Part shown: piece after piece, positions 17,986 through 26,078 of the stretch
Numbering within the stretch: the first letter of the stretch is position 1
How the letters are laid out: each line of letters starts with the position of its first letter
Assembly: GCA_027490465.1 (NCBI GenBank)
Contig: JAIXXZ010000045.1
Location: 1 to 46,549, forward strand
Length of the DNA stretch: 46,549 nucleotides
DNA from: Oxalobacteraceae bacterium
GTDB taxonomy: Bacteria > Pseudomonadota > Gammaproteobacteria > Burkholderiales > Burkholderiaceae_D
Reading direction: 5' to 3'
The notes under the pieces: model-generated
Database searches by the model: none
Told to the model about the DNA's origin: nothing
The model's input: the letters and a program-made list of their open reading frames with translations, nothing else
Program-made: the position numbers and the translations under genes

Positions 17986-18117
17986 GGGAGGCGCTGAATA
18001 AATCCACTTTTTATGACGAGCCAGCACAGCTGTGCGACGCGGGGATCAGCAAAACCAAGGGCTTGGCGCCACTGACCTTGCCAAAAAAGTTTCTGGGTTT
18101 ATTTAATCAGCGCTTCC
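17986..18117. repeat. MITE-like intergenic repeat, copy 1 (132 bp)
   Basis: This element shares 105 of 125 aligned bases (84%, no gaps) with the sequence at 25836-25967. Both copies begin GGGAG-n-GC-n-CTGA and end TCAGCGCTTCC, so the ends form an imperfect terminal inverted repeat, and AT-rich arms (AATAAA / TTTATT) extend it. There is no open frame. No clear target duplication is seen. It separates two minus-strand genes and may supply leader or promoter sequence to the small gene at 17627-17959. Confidence 0.8.
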
Positions 18118-18180
18118 TTAACCGGAGAATCCGGCTTCACTTTGAATAGCCGGCCATAGCCGAAGTTCCTGCAGGTCGTC

Positions 18181-19317
18181 TCAATGCAGCACATTCCCGC
18201 CGCTGACCCCGCCCACTTCACCGCGTGCCGGCAAACCACGCTCGATGAATTCCTTCATCCGATGCAAATCATCCTCCAGCACGGTTTCCGGATCCGTGGC
18301 GCTCAATACCGCCAACGCTGTACCCGATGTACCTGCCGGCGGACGCCAGAACAATCGCACCGTGGCGCGCGTACCCTTGCCTGCAGGTTCCAGCAGTACG
18401 ATACCCTCATGGTCGATGCTGGCGTTGGGCTCGCTGCGCCAGGCCAGGCGATGTGGACGCTCCGACGCCGTCAGCAGTGAATCCCATTCCACATCCTGTC
18501 CCTCAGACCCCTGCACAATCCAATGGGAACGGTTCTGACCCAGATCACGCACCTCAGTCACTTGCGACATGAAATGCGGGAAATTTTCATAACGGCTCCA
18601 GACATCGAACACCACATCGGGTGATGCGGCAATGTCTATCGTGCGCTCGGCCTCGTAGCCCTGAGCCCCATGTGCGATGAGCTTGACTGCGCCGCGACGC
18701 GCACCCGCATCACCGCGCGACATCAATCCCAGTCCTGTCGCAGCGGCCAGCAGGCCAAGTGGCTGACGACGCGTAAGTGCATACCAGGTCAGGAAACCCG
18801 CGCCTGCCGCACCAGCAATCCAGAGCGGACTGCGCGCGCTGAACGAGGATATTTTTTCGGTGTGCGTCTCCATTGGGCCGAGCACGGACTCCACACCGGG
18901 AATGGCGGCCACCAGTCTCACTACCTTTTCCTGCTCCTCGCTGTCGAGATTTCCCGACAAGGTCACTGCGCCCTGATGGGCATGTACTTCTACATCACGC
19001 ATATGCGACATGGCGCGGCCCAGCCGAGAACGCACCCGAGCTTCCAGAACGTGATCATCAATCGGTTTGGCCTGCCGTGGCGAAATCATGCGCATCGCGC
19101 TCGCTTGCAAACCAGACCAGCGGTTGTGCGCATCGTGCAGCGTCTGATCCATCAGCCGAGAGGTGGCGTGCGTGACATGCGTCAATTTGTCTTGGATCAG
19201 CGCTCTTCGCCGTCGTCCCTGAACGGGGTCGGCGATGTACATCGCGAGTGCGCCAAGCGCGATGCCTCCCATCCAGCTTAACCAGGGTATCTCGGTACTG
19301 CGCGTCTGATATTCCAC
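18181..19317 (-). CDS. Membrane-anchored BON and SRPBCC (polyketide cyclase-like) domain protein
   Basis: A protein of 378 residues with an unusual domain order. First comes an N-terminal glycine-rich membrane segment (WLSWMGGIALGALAMYIADP) followed by a basic stretch (GRRRRALI). Then a BON domain (DDHVLEARVRSRLGRAMSHMRDVEVHAHQGAVTLSGNLDSEEQEKVVRLVAAIPGVESVLG). Two short hydrophobic segments follow (LWIAGAAGAGFLTWYALT, LGLLAAATGLGLM), and last a C-terminal SRPBCC/START-like domain (AERTIDIAASPDVVFDVWSRYENFPHFMSQVTEV, then VEWDSLLTASERPHRLAWRS). BON domains bind phospholipid membranes and SRPBCC domains bind hydrophobic ligands; a cell-envelope stress or lipid role is plausible. The GTG at 19317 is the better start: AAGGAG precedes it by six bases, while the in-frame ATG at 19335 lies before that site. 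Confidence 0.8.
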   Translation of the reverse strand: MEYQTRSTEIPWLSWMGGIALGALAMYIADPVQGRRRRALIQDKLTHVTHATSRLMDQTLHDAHNRWSGLQASAMRMISPRQAKPIDDHVLEARVRSRLGRAMSHMRDVEVHAHQGAVTLSGNLDSEEQEKVVRLVAAIPGVESVLGPMETHTEKISSFSARSPLWIAGAAGAGFLTWYALTRRQPLGLLAAATGLGLMSRGDAGARRGAVKLIAHGAQGYEAERTIDIAASPDVVFDVWSRYENFPHFMSQVTEVRDLGQNRSHWIVQGSEGQDVEWDSLLTASERPHRLAWRSEPNASIDHEGIVLLEPAGKGTRATVRLFWRPPAGTSGTALAVLSATDPETVLEDDLHRMKEFIERGLPARGEVGGVSGGNVLH

Positions 19318-19564
19318 ATTGCTCTCCTTAAGCATTCAAAGGGGATCACTGCATCACAGCACGATGGTCGCGCAAGCCCGGTGCCTGCACTCATCGGCTG
19401 CACGTCTCTGTTTTCTTCTGACCCACAGGCTTTTTGACCTTGCCGGCCAAAAAAAGCTCAAAGTTTCATTGCGGTAAACTTTCTCTTTGGCATCTTCGGC
19501 TATCGATCGGAACTTCCCTTGATCGCCCCATTCGAACCAGCAAGCCCGGCTTCTTGTCCTTTTC

Positions 19565-20356
19565 ATGAAAAAACTGCTGACCACCTTTTTGCTGCTGACA
19601 TTCAGCGCGGCCGCCGCCGCCCAGACCACAGCCTGCCTGGAGCATTTTGCGAACAAGGCGGCACCTGAATTCACACGCCCTGCGCTGCAGAAAAAAACTA
19701 TCGGTTTATGTTTCGAGGCATTTGCGCTCATGCACTCGGGCGTATCACGCACGCCGTTGTGGGTGGCAGAGAAGCTCACTCGGGAGAGTTTGATCCGCGC
19801 AAGAAGTGTCCAACGCGAAGATAATTTTCACGCAGAAGAAACGCTGCCGCCGGAAGACCGTGCGGAACTCCATGACTACGCGCGTTCAGGATTTGATCGC
19901 GGTCACATGGCACCGGCAGCAGATATGCCCAGCCTGACTGCGCAGCATGAAAGCTTCTCGCTGGCCAATATCGTTCCGCAGCAGCGGCAAAACAATCAGA
20001 TACTGTGGGCTGCGATTGAGGGTGCCACACGGCACATGACCAACCTGCGCGGTGAGTTGTATGTGATGACAGGGCCGATCTTTGAAGGCGAGAAGATCGA
20101 GCGCATCAACGGACGCGTGTTCATCCCCACGCACATTTACAAGGCGGTCTACGATCCGGCTAAAAAAGAAGGTGCCGCCTGGATTTCACCCAATACCGCA
20201 GAAAATATTTATGAGGTTGTTTCCATCGCCGAGCTGGAAAAACGCATCAACATCAATCTTTTTCCCGGCATACCCGCCGACGCGAAAGATAAAATCGCAT
20301 CGTTACCCGAGCCGCGCATGCGCAAGCGCCAACGCAATCCCTCAGAGGCCCCATGA
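19565..20356 (+). CDS. Secreted DNA/RNA non-specific endonuclease (NucA/Serratia type)
   Basis: A 263-residue beta-beta-alpha metal nuclease. A signal peptide (MKKLLTTFLLLTFSAAAAAQ) precedes the mature protein. The catalytic motif DRGHMAPAADM is at residues 111-121 with His114 as general base; the metal-binding asparagine lies in SLANIVPQ at about 135, and NNQILWAAIE follows as in the family. Such enzymes degrade DNA and RNA outside the cytoplasm, for nutrition or competition. The family's usual length is about 240-280, so this one is complete. No immunity gene or secretion apparatus is adjacent; the 82-residue gene overlapping its end by four bases shows no inhibitor likeness that I can recognise. 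Confidence 0.92.
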   Translation: MKKLLTTFLLLTFSAAAAAQTTACLEHFANKAAPEFTRPALQKKTIGLCFEAFALMHSGVSRTPLWVAEKLTRESLIRARSVQREDNFHAEETLPPEDRAELHDYARSGFDRGHMAPAADMPSLTAQHESFSLANIVPQQRQNNQILWAAIEGATRHMTNLRGELYVMTGPIFEGEKIERINGRVFIPTHIYKAVYDPAKKEGAAWISPNTAENIYEVVSIAELEKRININLFPGIPADAKDKIASLPEPRMRKRQRNPSEAP

Positions 20357-20601
20357 AGCTTCAGCCTTTTGCCAATGAAACCCAATCCATCAGCCTCGGC
20401 GATCTGACGATAGAAAACCGTCTGGATCAGCTGGAAATCTACGGCTCCCTCAGCATTACCCGTGATCAGGCAGGGCTGGCGCTGGCGCTGCAATTCAAGC
20501 AACTGATGGACGACACAGTGGCTCATCTGCAGCAGGCTCAGGATTTGCCGACGCGCCTGAGCACCAAGCCCACCGATTCGGTCGACAATCCCTTCAAATA
20601 A
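20353..20601 (+). CDS. Small hypothetical protein coupled to the nuclease gene
   Basis: An 82-residue soluble protein of unknown function. It begins MKLQPFANETQSISLGDLTIENRLDQLEIYGSLSITRDQAGL and then has a helical stretch ALALQFKQLMDDTVAHLQQAQDLP. Its ATG overlaps the nuclease TGA (ATGA), so it is probably translated in step with it. The coding style (clear periodic third-position GC) supports a real gene. It has no signal peptide, so if it were an inhibitor it would act in the cytoplasm; there is no direct evidence for that. Confidence 0.7.
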   Translation: MKLQPFANETQSISLGDLTIENRLDQLEIYGSLSITRDQAGLALALQFKQLMDDTVAHLQQAQDLPTRLSTKPTDSVDNPFK

Positions 20602-20696
20602 GCAGGGTCATTCGACCCGGATAGCCGGGCAGCCGCGGGACGCAAGTCGCGCAAGACTGGCATACTGTCGCACCCGAATGATATGCTGCATTCTGC

Positions 20697-22877
20697 ATGA
20701 CACCCACGCCTGCCAATTTGCGTTCCTACCCGCTGCATCGCGCTGACCTCAAGCCCGCGCCATTTCTGCCCATGTCGCGTGTGGAAATGGACAAGCTCGG
20801 CTGGGACAGCTGCGACATCATCATCGTTACGGGTGATGCTTACATCGACCATCCCAGCTTCGGCATGGCGCTGATTGGCCGTGTGCTGGAATCGCAGGGC
20901 TTCCGTGTTGGCATCATCAGTCAGCCCGACTGGCATTCCGCAGACGCTTTCCGCGCACTCGGCAAGCCCAATCTGTATTTCGGTGTCACTGCCGGCAATA
21001 TGGATTCGATGATCAACCGCTACACGGCAGACCGCAAAATCCGTTCTGACGATGCCTACACCGCCGGCGGTGTGCCGAATAAACGTCCCGACCGCGCTGT
21101 CACCGTGTATGCGCAACGTGCGCGCGAGGCTTATCCGGGTACACCTATTGTGATTGGCAGTATCGAAGCCAGCTTGCGCCGCATCGCGCACTACGACTAC
21201 TGGTCCGATACCGTGCGCCGCTCGGTACTGACGGATTCCAAAGCAGACATTCTTTTGTTTGGCAATGCAGAGCGGGCGTTGCTGGAGTTGTCACATCGTC
21301 TCGCAGCGGGCGAATCAGTGAAAGCAATTCGTGACATGCGCGGCACGGCATTCATGGTGACACGCGGCTGGAAACCGGCGGAGGACTGGCGCGAGGTGGA
21401 TTCAACGCGCGTTGACACCCCCGGCAGGATCGATCCGCATCCAGATCCCTATGAAATGAAGGAAAAAGATCCCGAGGCTTGCGGTACCAAAGACGGTAGT
21501 CCCGAACCTGCTGTGAAACCCATACGCCTGATGTCGCGTGAAGAGCGTCTCGCACAACAAAAAGAGATACGCGAAAAAAGTGTCGTACGTCTACCCGCGT
21601 TTGAGGTGGTCAAAGAAGATCCGATCAGCTATGCCCACGCATCACGCGTCTTCCATCTGGAATCCAACCCGGGCAATGCGCGTGCTATGGTGCAGGCGCA
21701 CGCAGACCGCGATGTATGGCTGAATGCGCCACCCTTGCCGCTGGCCATGGATGAAATGGATTATGTTTTTGATCTGCCCTATGCACGTGCGCCGCACCCC
21801 GCTTATGGCAAGGCGAAAATACCCGCCTGGGACATGATTCGCTTTTCGGTGAATATCATGCGCGGCTGTTTTGGTGGTTGCACCTTCTGCTCGATCACGG
21901 AGCATGAAGGCCGCATCATCCAAAGCCGCTCCGAGCCATCGATTCTGCGCGAGATCGAACTCATACGTGACAAGACCAAAGGCTTTACGGGCACCATTTC
22001 CGATCTCGGTGGACCAACGGCAAACATGTATCGCATGGCCTGCAAGGACAAAAGCATCGAAGAATCCTGCCGGCGACTCTCCTGTGTCTATCCGACCATT
22101 TGCTCGAATCTCAATACCGATCACAGCAAACTCATTCAGCTCTACCGACGCGCCCGCGATATACCTGGCGTGAAAAAAATTCTGATTGGTTCGGGTCTGC
22201 GCTATGACCTTGCAGTCCGCTCACCCGAGTATGTGAAAGAACTCGCGACCCATCATGTGGGCGGCCTGCTGAAGATCGCGCCCGAGCATTCCGAAGACGG
22301 GCCTTTGTCCAAGATGATGAAGCCGGGGATGGGCTCCTATTACGGCTTCAAGGAATTGTTCGACAAGTATTCGAAAGAAGCCGGCAAGGAGCAGTATCTG
22401 ATTCCTTACTTCATCGCGGCGCATCCGGGCACGACCGATGACGATATGCTCAATCTGGCGCTGTGGCTCAAGGAAAATGATTTCCGCCTTGATCAGGTAC
22501 AGACCTTCCTGCCTACACCGATGGCCATGGCCACCACCATGTATCACACGCGAAAAAATCCTTTGCGAAAAATTTCGAAAGATTCCGAAACAGTGGAAAC
22601 ACCGCGTGTGGGCAAAATTCGAAAATTTCACAAGGCACTTTTGCGCTATCACGATCCGGACAACTGGGAGAGTATTCGCGAAGGCTTGAAACGCATGGGA
22701 CGCAGCGAACTGATCGGGAATGGGCCCCAGCATTTGGTGCCGAGATCGGATCCCGGCGCGGGCCGCGTTCGCAGCATGACAAAAAATGAAACGCCTTCGG
22801 TGAACCGGATCGCAAAAAAATTCGGACAGAACAAACCGCGAGCGGGTGCGGCTATTGTTCGAAAGCGGCAGCCATAA
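20697..22877 (+). CDS. ygiQ: YgiQ family radical SAM protein
   Basis: A 726-residue protein of the UPF0313/YgiQ family. The N-terminal domain opens with [46 protein letters not shown], a cobalamin-binding-like region, and continues [25 protein letters not shown]. The radical SAM cluster motif is C391-x3-C395-x2-C398 in [19 protein letters not shown] conserved central block IGSGLRYDL and [19 protein letters not shown] follows. The C-terminus is basic. The biochemical role is unsettled in the family. The start at 20697 gives the normal N-terminus. It is followed by an intrinsic terminator at 22904-22934. Confidence 0.95.
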   Translation: MTPTPANLRSYPLHRADLKPAPFLPMSRVEMDKLGWDSCDIIIVTGDAYIDHPSFGMALIGRVLESQGFRVGIISQPDWHSADAFRALGKPNLYFGVTAGNMDSMINRYTADRKIRSDDAYTAGGVPNKRPDRAVTVYAQRAREAYPGTPIVIGSIEASLRRIAHYDYWSDTVRRSVLTDSKADILLFGNAERALLELSHRLAAGESVKAIRDMRGTAFMVTRGWKPAEDWREVDSTRVDTPGRIDPHPDPYEMKEKDPEACGTKDGSPEPAVKPIRLMSREERLAQQKEIREKSVVRLPAFEVVKEDPISYAHASRVFHLESNPGNARAMVQAHADRDVWLNAPPLPLAMDEMDYVFDLPYARAPHPAYGKAKIPAWDMIRFSVNIMRGCFGGCTFCSITEHEGRIIQSRSEPSILREIELIRDKTKGFTGTISDLGGPTANMYRMACKDKSIEESCRRLSCVYPTICSNLNTDHSKLIQLYRRARDIPGVKKILIGSGLRYDLAVRSPEYVKELATHHVGGLLKIAPEHSEDGPLSKMMKPGMGSYYGFKELFDKYSKEAGKEQYLIPYFIAAHPGTTDDDMLNLALWLKENDFRLDQVQTFLPTPMAMATTMYHTRKNPLRKISKDSETVETPRVGKIRKFHKALLRYHDPDNWESIREGLKRMGRSELIGNGPQHLVPRSDPGAGRVRSMTKNETPSVNRIAKKFGQNKPRAGAAIVRKRQP

Positions 22878-22903
22878 GGCGACCTCCTTCAAGCGACCGA
22901 CGT

Positions 22904-22934
22904 AAAAAAACCGACCTGAAGATCGGTTTTTTTT
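22904..22934. terminator. Bidirectional intrinsic terminator between ygiQ and tRNA-Val
   Basis: A run of seven A, a short GC stem (CCGACC 22911-22916 with GATCGG 22921-22926, four-base loop) and a run of eight T. On the minus strand the stem is fully paired in RNA (one G-U), so it should end the dnaQ-tRNA transcript well; on + it has one mismatch and ends ygiQ. Confidence 0.88.
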
Positions 22935-22945
22935 ATGTCGTTCGT

Positions 22946-23021
22946 TGGTGGGAAGTGCTGGTTTCGAACCAGCGACCTATCGCGTGTGAGGCGATCGCTC
23001 TACCCCTGAGCTAACCTCCCA
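22946..23021 (-). tRNA. tRNA-Val (anticodon CAC)
   Basis: The 76-base minus-strand sequence folds as a full cloverleaf: acceptor TGGGAGG/CTTCCCA, D arm GCTC-AGGGGTA-GAGC, anticodon stem ATCGC/GCGAT with loop CTCACAC (anticodon CAC, reading GUG), and T arm GCTGG-TTCGAAC-CAGC with the canonical TTCGA. The 3' CCA is encoded. It lies 37 bases after the dnaQ stop on the same strand and ahead of the terminator at 22904-22934, so it may be processed from the dnaQ transcript or have its own promoter. Confidence 0.97.
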
Positions 23022-23058
23022 AACCGGCGCGCATTATCGCACAAGCGCCGGAATCGGA

Positions 23059-23763
23059 TCAATTTTCCGCCAGCTGCCGCCACAGGCAGGTCGCTTTGGC
23101 TTCCTTGTCCAGCCCTTTGAGCAATGCTTCATGCGCTGCCAACTCATCGGGGTCGGCGGGCAGCACGATAATCTCGGCCAGCGCGATGGCGTCACCGCCC
23201 CCGTCTGCGCCCGATCCGCTCCCGTGAAGATCCATGCTCAGACTATCCTGCCCGCGCGTCATCGCGAGATACACCTCGGCCAGCAATTCCGAATCCAGCA
23301 GCGCGCCATGCAGCGTGCGATGCGCATTGGAGATGCCGTAACGTTCGCACAGAGCATCCAGCGAATTGCGTTTACCTGGATGTAGCTCCTTGGCGTGCGC
23401 GAGCGTATCGGTAATTTTGACGACGTAGGTGTGAAATGCCGCCAATCCCAGACGCTCGAATTCGGCATCGATAAAGCCCACGTCGAATGAAGCGTTGTGG
23501 ATGATGATTTCCGCGCCCTGGACGAAACGACAAAACTGTTCAGCGATTTCAGCAAACTTTGGTTTATCGCTGAGGAAGTCGGTGCTCAGACCATGCACCG
23601 CCAGCGCGCCCGGATCGGAATCACGCTCGGGGTTGATGTAATAGTGAAAATTATTACCTGTCAGCCGACGATTGAGCATCTCGACACAGCCGATCTCGAT
23701 AATGCGGTCACCGCTTTTGGGATTGAGGCCCGTGGTTTCTGTATCGAGAATAATTTGTCGCAT
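23059..23763 (-). CDS. dnaQ: DNA polymerase III epsilon subunit (3'-5' proofreading exonuclease)
   Basis: A 234-residue DEDDh exonuclease. Motif ExoI is LDTETTG at residues 6-12, ExoII lies around IIIHNASFDVGFID, and ExoIII is HGALLDSELLAEVY with its catalytic histidine and aspartate. A C-terminal tail after a Gly/Ser/Asp-rich linker (HGSGSGADGGGDA) ends AHEALLKGLDKEAKATCLWRQLAEN, the polymerase alpha-binding region. DnaQ proofreads within the Pol III core. ATG 23763 gives the family N-terminus MRQIILDTETTG; a longer frame to 23817 would overlap rnhA. The rnhA stop is 19 bases upstream, so the two genes are cotranscribed. Confidence 0.95.
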   Translation of the reverse strand: MRQIILDTETTGLNPKSGDRIIEIGCVEMLNRRLTGNNFHYYINPERDSDPGALAVHGLSTDFLSDKPKFAEIAEQFCRFVQGAEIIIHNASFDVGFIDAEFERLGLAAFHTYVVKITDTLAHAKELHPGKRNSLDALCERYGISNAHRTLHGALLDSELLAEVYLAMTRGQDSLSMDLHGSGSGADGGGDAIALAEIIVLPADPDELAAHEALLKGLDKEAKATCLWRQLAEN

Positions 23764-23782
23764 AGTGTGATGAATCGTGATC

Positions 23783-24241
23783 TCAAATTTGCTGCGGCAC
23801 TTTACCAGAAAGCACAAGCTCTACACCGCGATTGGCCAGCCTATCTGCGCGCTCGTTACCTTCATGGCCTGCATGACCCTTGATCCAGCGCCAGTCGATC
23901 TCATGTCGTGCCTGGGCTTCATCCAGCGCCTGCCAGAGATCGACGTTTTTTACTGGCGCTTTGCTGGCCGTCTTCCAGCCACGGGCTTTCCAGCCGGCCA
24001 GCCATTCGCTGATACCCTTTTGTACATACTGGCTGTCGGTATGCACGATCACTTCACTGGGCCGCTTGAGCGCATTCAATGCCTCGATCACCGCCATCAA
24101 TTCCATGCGATTGTTCGTGGTGTTGAGTTCGCCACCACAGATTTCCTTTTCGCGATCGCCGGCAATGAGCCAGGCGCCCCATCCACCAGGGCCAGGATTG
24201 CCTTTGCAGGCACCATCGGTATAAATCTCAATTTTTTCCAT
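23783..24241 (-). CDS. rnhA: Ribonuclease HI
   Basis: A 152-residue RNase HI that cuts the RNA strand of RNA-DNA hybrids. The first catalytic aspartate is in [25 protein letters not shown]. The glutamate follows in [18 protein letters not shown], the aspartate in [14 protein letters not shown], and the last acidic residue in [13 protein letters not shown]. The basic protrusion ([19 protein letters not shown]) is also present. Length matches the E. coli enzyme (155). It lies between a methyltransferase gene (18 bases upstream) and dnaQ on the same strand. In E. coli rnhA and dnaQ are divergent, so the orientation differs here although the neighbourhood is shared. Confidence 0.97.
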   Translation of the reverse strand: MEKIEIYTDGACKGNPGPGGWGAWLIAGDREKEICGGELNTTNNRMELMAVIEALNALKRPSEVIVHTDSQYVQKGISEWLAGWKARGWKTASKAPVKNVDLWQALDEAQARHEIDWRWIKGHAGHEGNERADRLANRGVELVLSGKVPQQI

Positions 24242-24259
24242 GGACAGTATGAAACAACA

Positions 24260-25033
24260 CTAATCTTTCGCTCTTTGCGTGACAGGCATTGCGTGCCGCA
24301 CGCGCGCGCTCTGCTTTTGCAATGCAGGCCCGACCAGACGCATACCCTCCACGCGCTTGATTGCCTGCACGATGTACACGGCACCCAGGTAGGGCCACCA
24401 GCGATTACCCGCTTTTTCCAGAAAACCAAAGCGTTCCAGCCATTTTGTCGAAGTAAACGGTGGAGCGTAACAGCCAAAATGCCCGCGATTGATCTCCATG
24501 TTCAGCAGCTTGAGCCAGTCTTTCAGCCGCGGCACACTGATGAATTCAGCGTGCAGTGGCAGAAAATGCTTGCCCGTCACACGCCCCAGAAATTGCCGCA
24601 GGCCCCAGGTACTGTGGGGATTGAATCCGCAAATAATGACCTGCCCCTCGGGAATCAACACGCGCTCAACTTCGCGCAGTACCTGATGTGGCTCGGCAGC
24701 GAATTCAAGTATGTGCGGCAGCACCACCAGATCGAGGCTTTGCGTTGCGAAAGGCAGGTCCGAAAAATCATGCACAACAACGACAGATCGGCCCTCTTGC
24801 GCACCCGAGTCATCGGATGGGAAAGCCCCATCCGTCACCCAGCGATTCGGCATGCGGTTGGCCGCCAGTGTGTCGAATCCCGGCAGGCCAATCTGGAGCG
24901 CGTTGTAGCCGAAAATATCGGCCGTGAGCTCGTCCAGCCTCGCCTGCTCCCAGGCATGCGCATAGGCACCCCCGGGCGTGTGAAACCAGGGGGCCAGCGA
25001 TATAATCCGATTTTCTGAAACGTGTCGGTTCAT
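24260..25033 (-). CDS. SAM-dependent methyltransferase (class I, Methyltransf_11-like)
   Basis: A 257-residue protein related to the methyltransferase found between gloB and rnhA in many proteobacteria (YafS in E. coli). It opens with an [38 protein letters not shown] stretch typical of this group. The region [51 protein letters not shown] corresponds to the post-motif I and motif III parts of a Rossmann methyltransferase. The glycine-rich SAM loop is weak ([11 protein letters not shown]), as in relatives. Substrate unknown. Two in-frame ATGs compete: 25033 and 25039; the latter would share the palindrome CATG with the gloB start. Confidence 0.8.
   Translation of the reverse strand: MNRHVSENRIISLAPWFHTPGGAYAHAWEQARLDELTADIFGYNALQIGLPGFDTLAANRMPNRWVTDGAFPSDDSGAQEGRSVVVVHDFSDLPFATQSLDLVVLPHILEFAAEPHQVLREVERVLIPEGQVIICGFNPHSTWGLRQFLGRVTGKHFLPLHAEFISVPRLKDWLKLLNMEINRGHFGCYAPPFTSTKWLERFGFLEKAGNRWWPYLGAVYIVQAIKRVEGMRLVGPALQKQSARVRHAMPVTQRAKD
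25001..25006 (+). promoter_or_regulatory. Candidate -10 element for gloB within the methyltransferase coding region
   Basis: TATAAT lies 32 bases before the gloB ATG. The -35 window is weak. Because the divergent methyltransferase begins at about 25033, this promoter would sit inside its first codons. Confidence 0.45.
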
Positions 25034-25037
25034 TCCC

Positions 25038-25826
25038 ATGCCAGTCGATCAGTCACTGCAGGTCACCGCAATACCGGCCTTTGAAGACAACTATCTGTGG
25101 CTGATACACGATCACGAATACGCAGCCATCGTTGATCCAGGCGATGCAGCGGCCGTCGAGGCAGCGCTGGCCACGCATCAGCTCAAGCTGGCCGCTATTT
25201 TACTCACTCACCATCATGCTGACCACGCTGGCGGCGTTCCCGCCCTGCTCAGACATTGGAATGTCCCGGTTTACGGCCCCGCCAATGAACGCATACCCGG
25301 CATTGATCATCCTCTGCGCGAGGGTGATGTGGTGACTCTGACATCTCCCTCGCTACAGCTGCAGGTGCTGGATGTGCCTGGTCATACTGCCGGTCATATC
25401 GCCTATATCGCCGCAAATGAGTATTGGCTTTTTTGCGGCGACACACTTTTCGCCGGTGGCTGCGGCCGTTTGTTCGAGGGCACTGCCGAGCAAATGACGC
25501 AATCGCTGGGCAAAATAGCAGCCTTGCCCGACAACACAAAAGTGTATTGCGCGCATGAGTACACTGTATCGAATCTTCGCTTTGCGGTAGCAGCCGAGCC
25601 GGACAATCAGCACACTGCAGTGCGACTGGCCGCGGCCCAGGCGCTACGTGCACGCGGCGTCTCTACGGTACCTTCGACGATAGGTGAGGAAAAGCTCACG
25701 AATCCATTTTTGCGTTATCGCGAAAAATCCATCATTGAAGTTCTCACGAGCAGTGGCCGATTAAAGATAGAAGATCCGATTGCTGCCTTTGCGGCACTCC
25801 GCGAATGGAAAAACGTTTTTCGGTGA
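25038..25826 (+). CDS. gloB: Hydroxyacylglutathione hydrolase (glyoxalase II)
   Basis: A 262-residue metallo-beta-lactamase-fold enzyme that hydrolyses S-lactoylglutathione to lactate and glutathione in methylglyoxal detoxification. The binuclear metal motif [10 protein letters not shown] is at residues 57-66 (His58, His60, Asp62, His63). The further ligands lie in PGHTAGHI, the [18 protein letters not shown] motif and CAHEYT. The C-terminal glutathione-binding region includes NPFLRYRE. Length matches the family. There is no strong Shine-Dalgarno sequence and only a short leader. The gene is divergent from the methyltransferase and is followed by a MITE-like repeat. Confidence 0.97.
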   Translation: MPVDQSLQVTAIPAFEDNYLWLIHDHEYAAIVDPGDAAAVEAALATHQLKLAAILLTHHHADHAGGVPALLRHWNVPVYGPANERIPGIDHPLREGDVVTLTSPSLQLQVLDVPGHTAGHIAYIAANEYWLFCGDTLFAGGCGRLFEGTAEQMTQSLGKIAALPDNTKVYCAHEYTVSNLRFAVAAEPDNQHTAVRLAAAQALRARGVSTVPSTIGEEKLTNPFLRYREKSIIEVLTSSGRLKIEDPIAAFAALREWKNVFR

Positions 25827-25835
25827 TTTGACTGT

Positions 25836-25967
25836 GGGAGAGGCTGAATAAATCGACGTTTTGTGGCGAGCCAGCGCAGCTGTACGCGGCGGGGATCGGC
25901 AAGATCAAGCGCTTGGTGTCATTGAGCTTGCCACAAAAGTTTCTGGGTTTATTCAATCAGCGCTTCC
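25836..25967. repeat. MITE-like intergenic repeat, copy 2 (132 bp)
   Basis: The partner of the element at 17986-18117, in the same orientation. In this copy the ends fold better: GCTGAATAAAT...GTTTTGTGGC on the left is mirrored by GCCACAAAAG...TTTATTCAATCAGC on the right, giving inverted arms of roughly 30 bases. It starts ten bases after the gloB stop and ends 111 bases before the mltD start. No open frame is present. Confidence 0.8.
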
Positions 25968-26078
25968 ATAGCAGATTCAGCACTAATTCTGCTTGACGGA
26001 GTTTCACTGGCTTGCATACACTTGCTGCAATTCAATTATTTCAACTGGGCCAGGTGTCCGGTGATTCCCTCAGGGCCC

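Noticed and set aside
23777-25018. Long plus-strand open frame (413 codons) opposite rnhA and the methyltransferase
   Set aside because: Both minus-strand genes are clearly real; this frame is a product of their codon bias.
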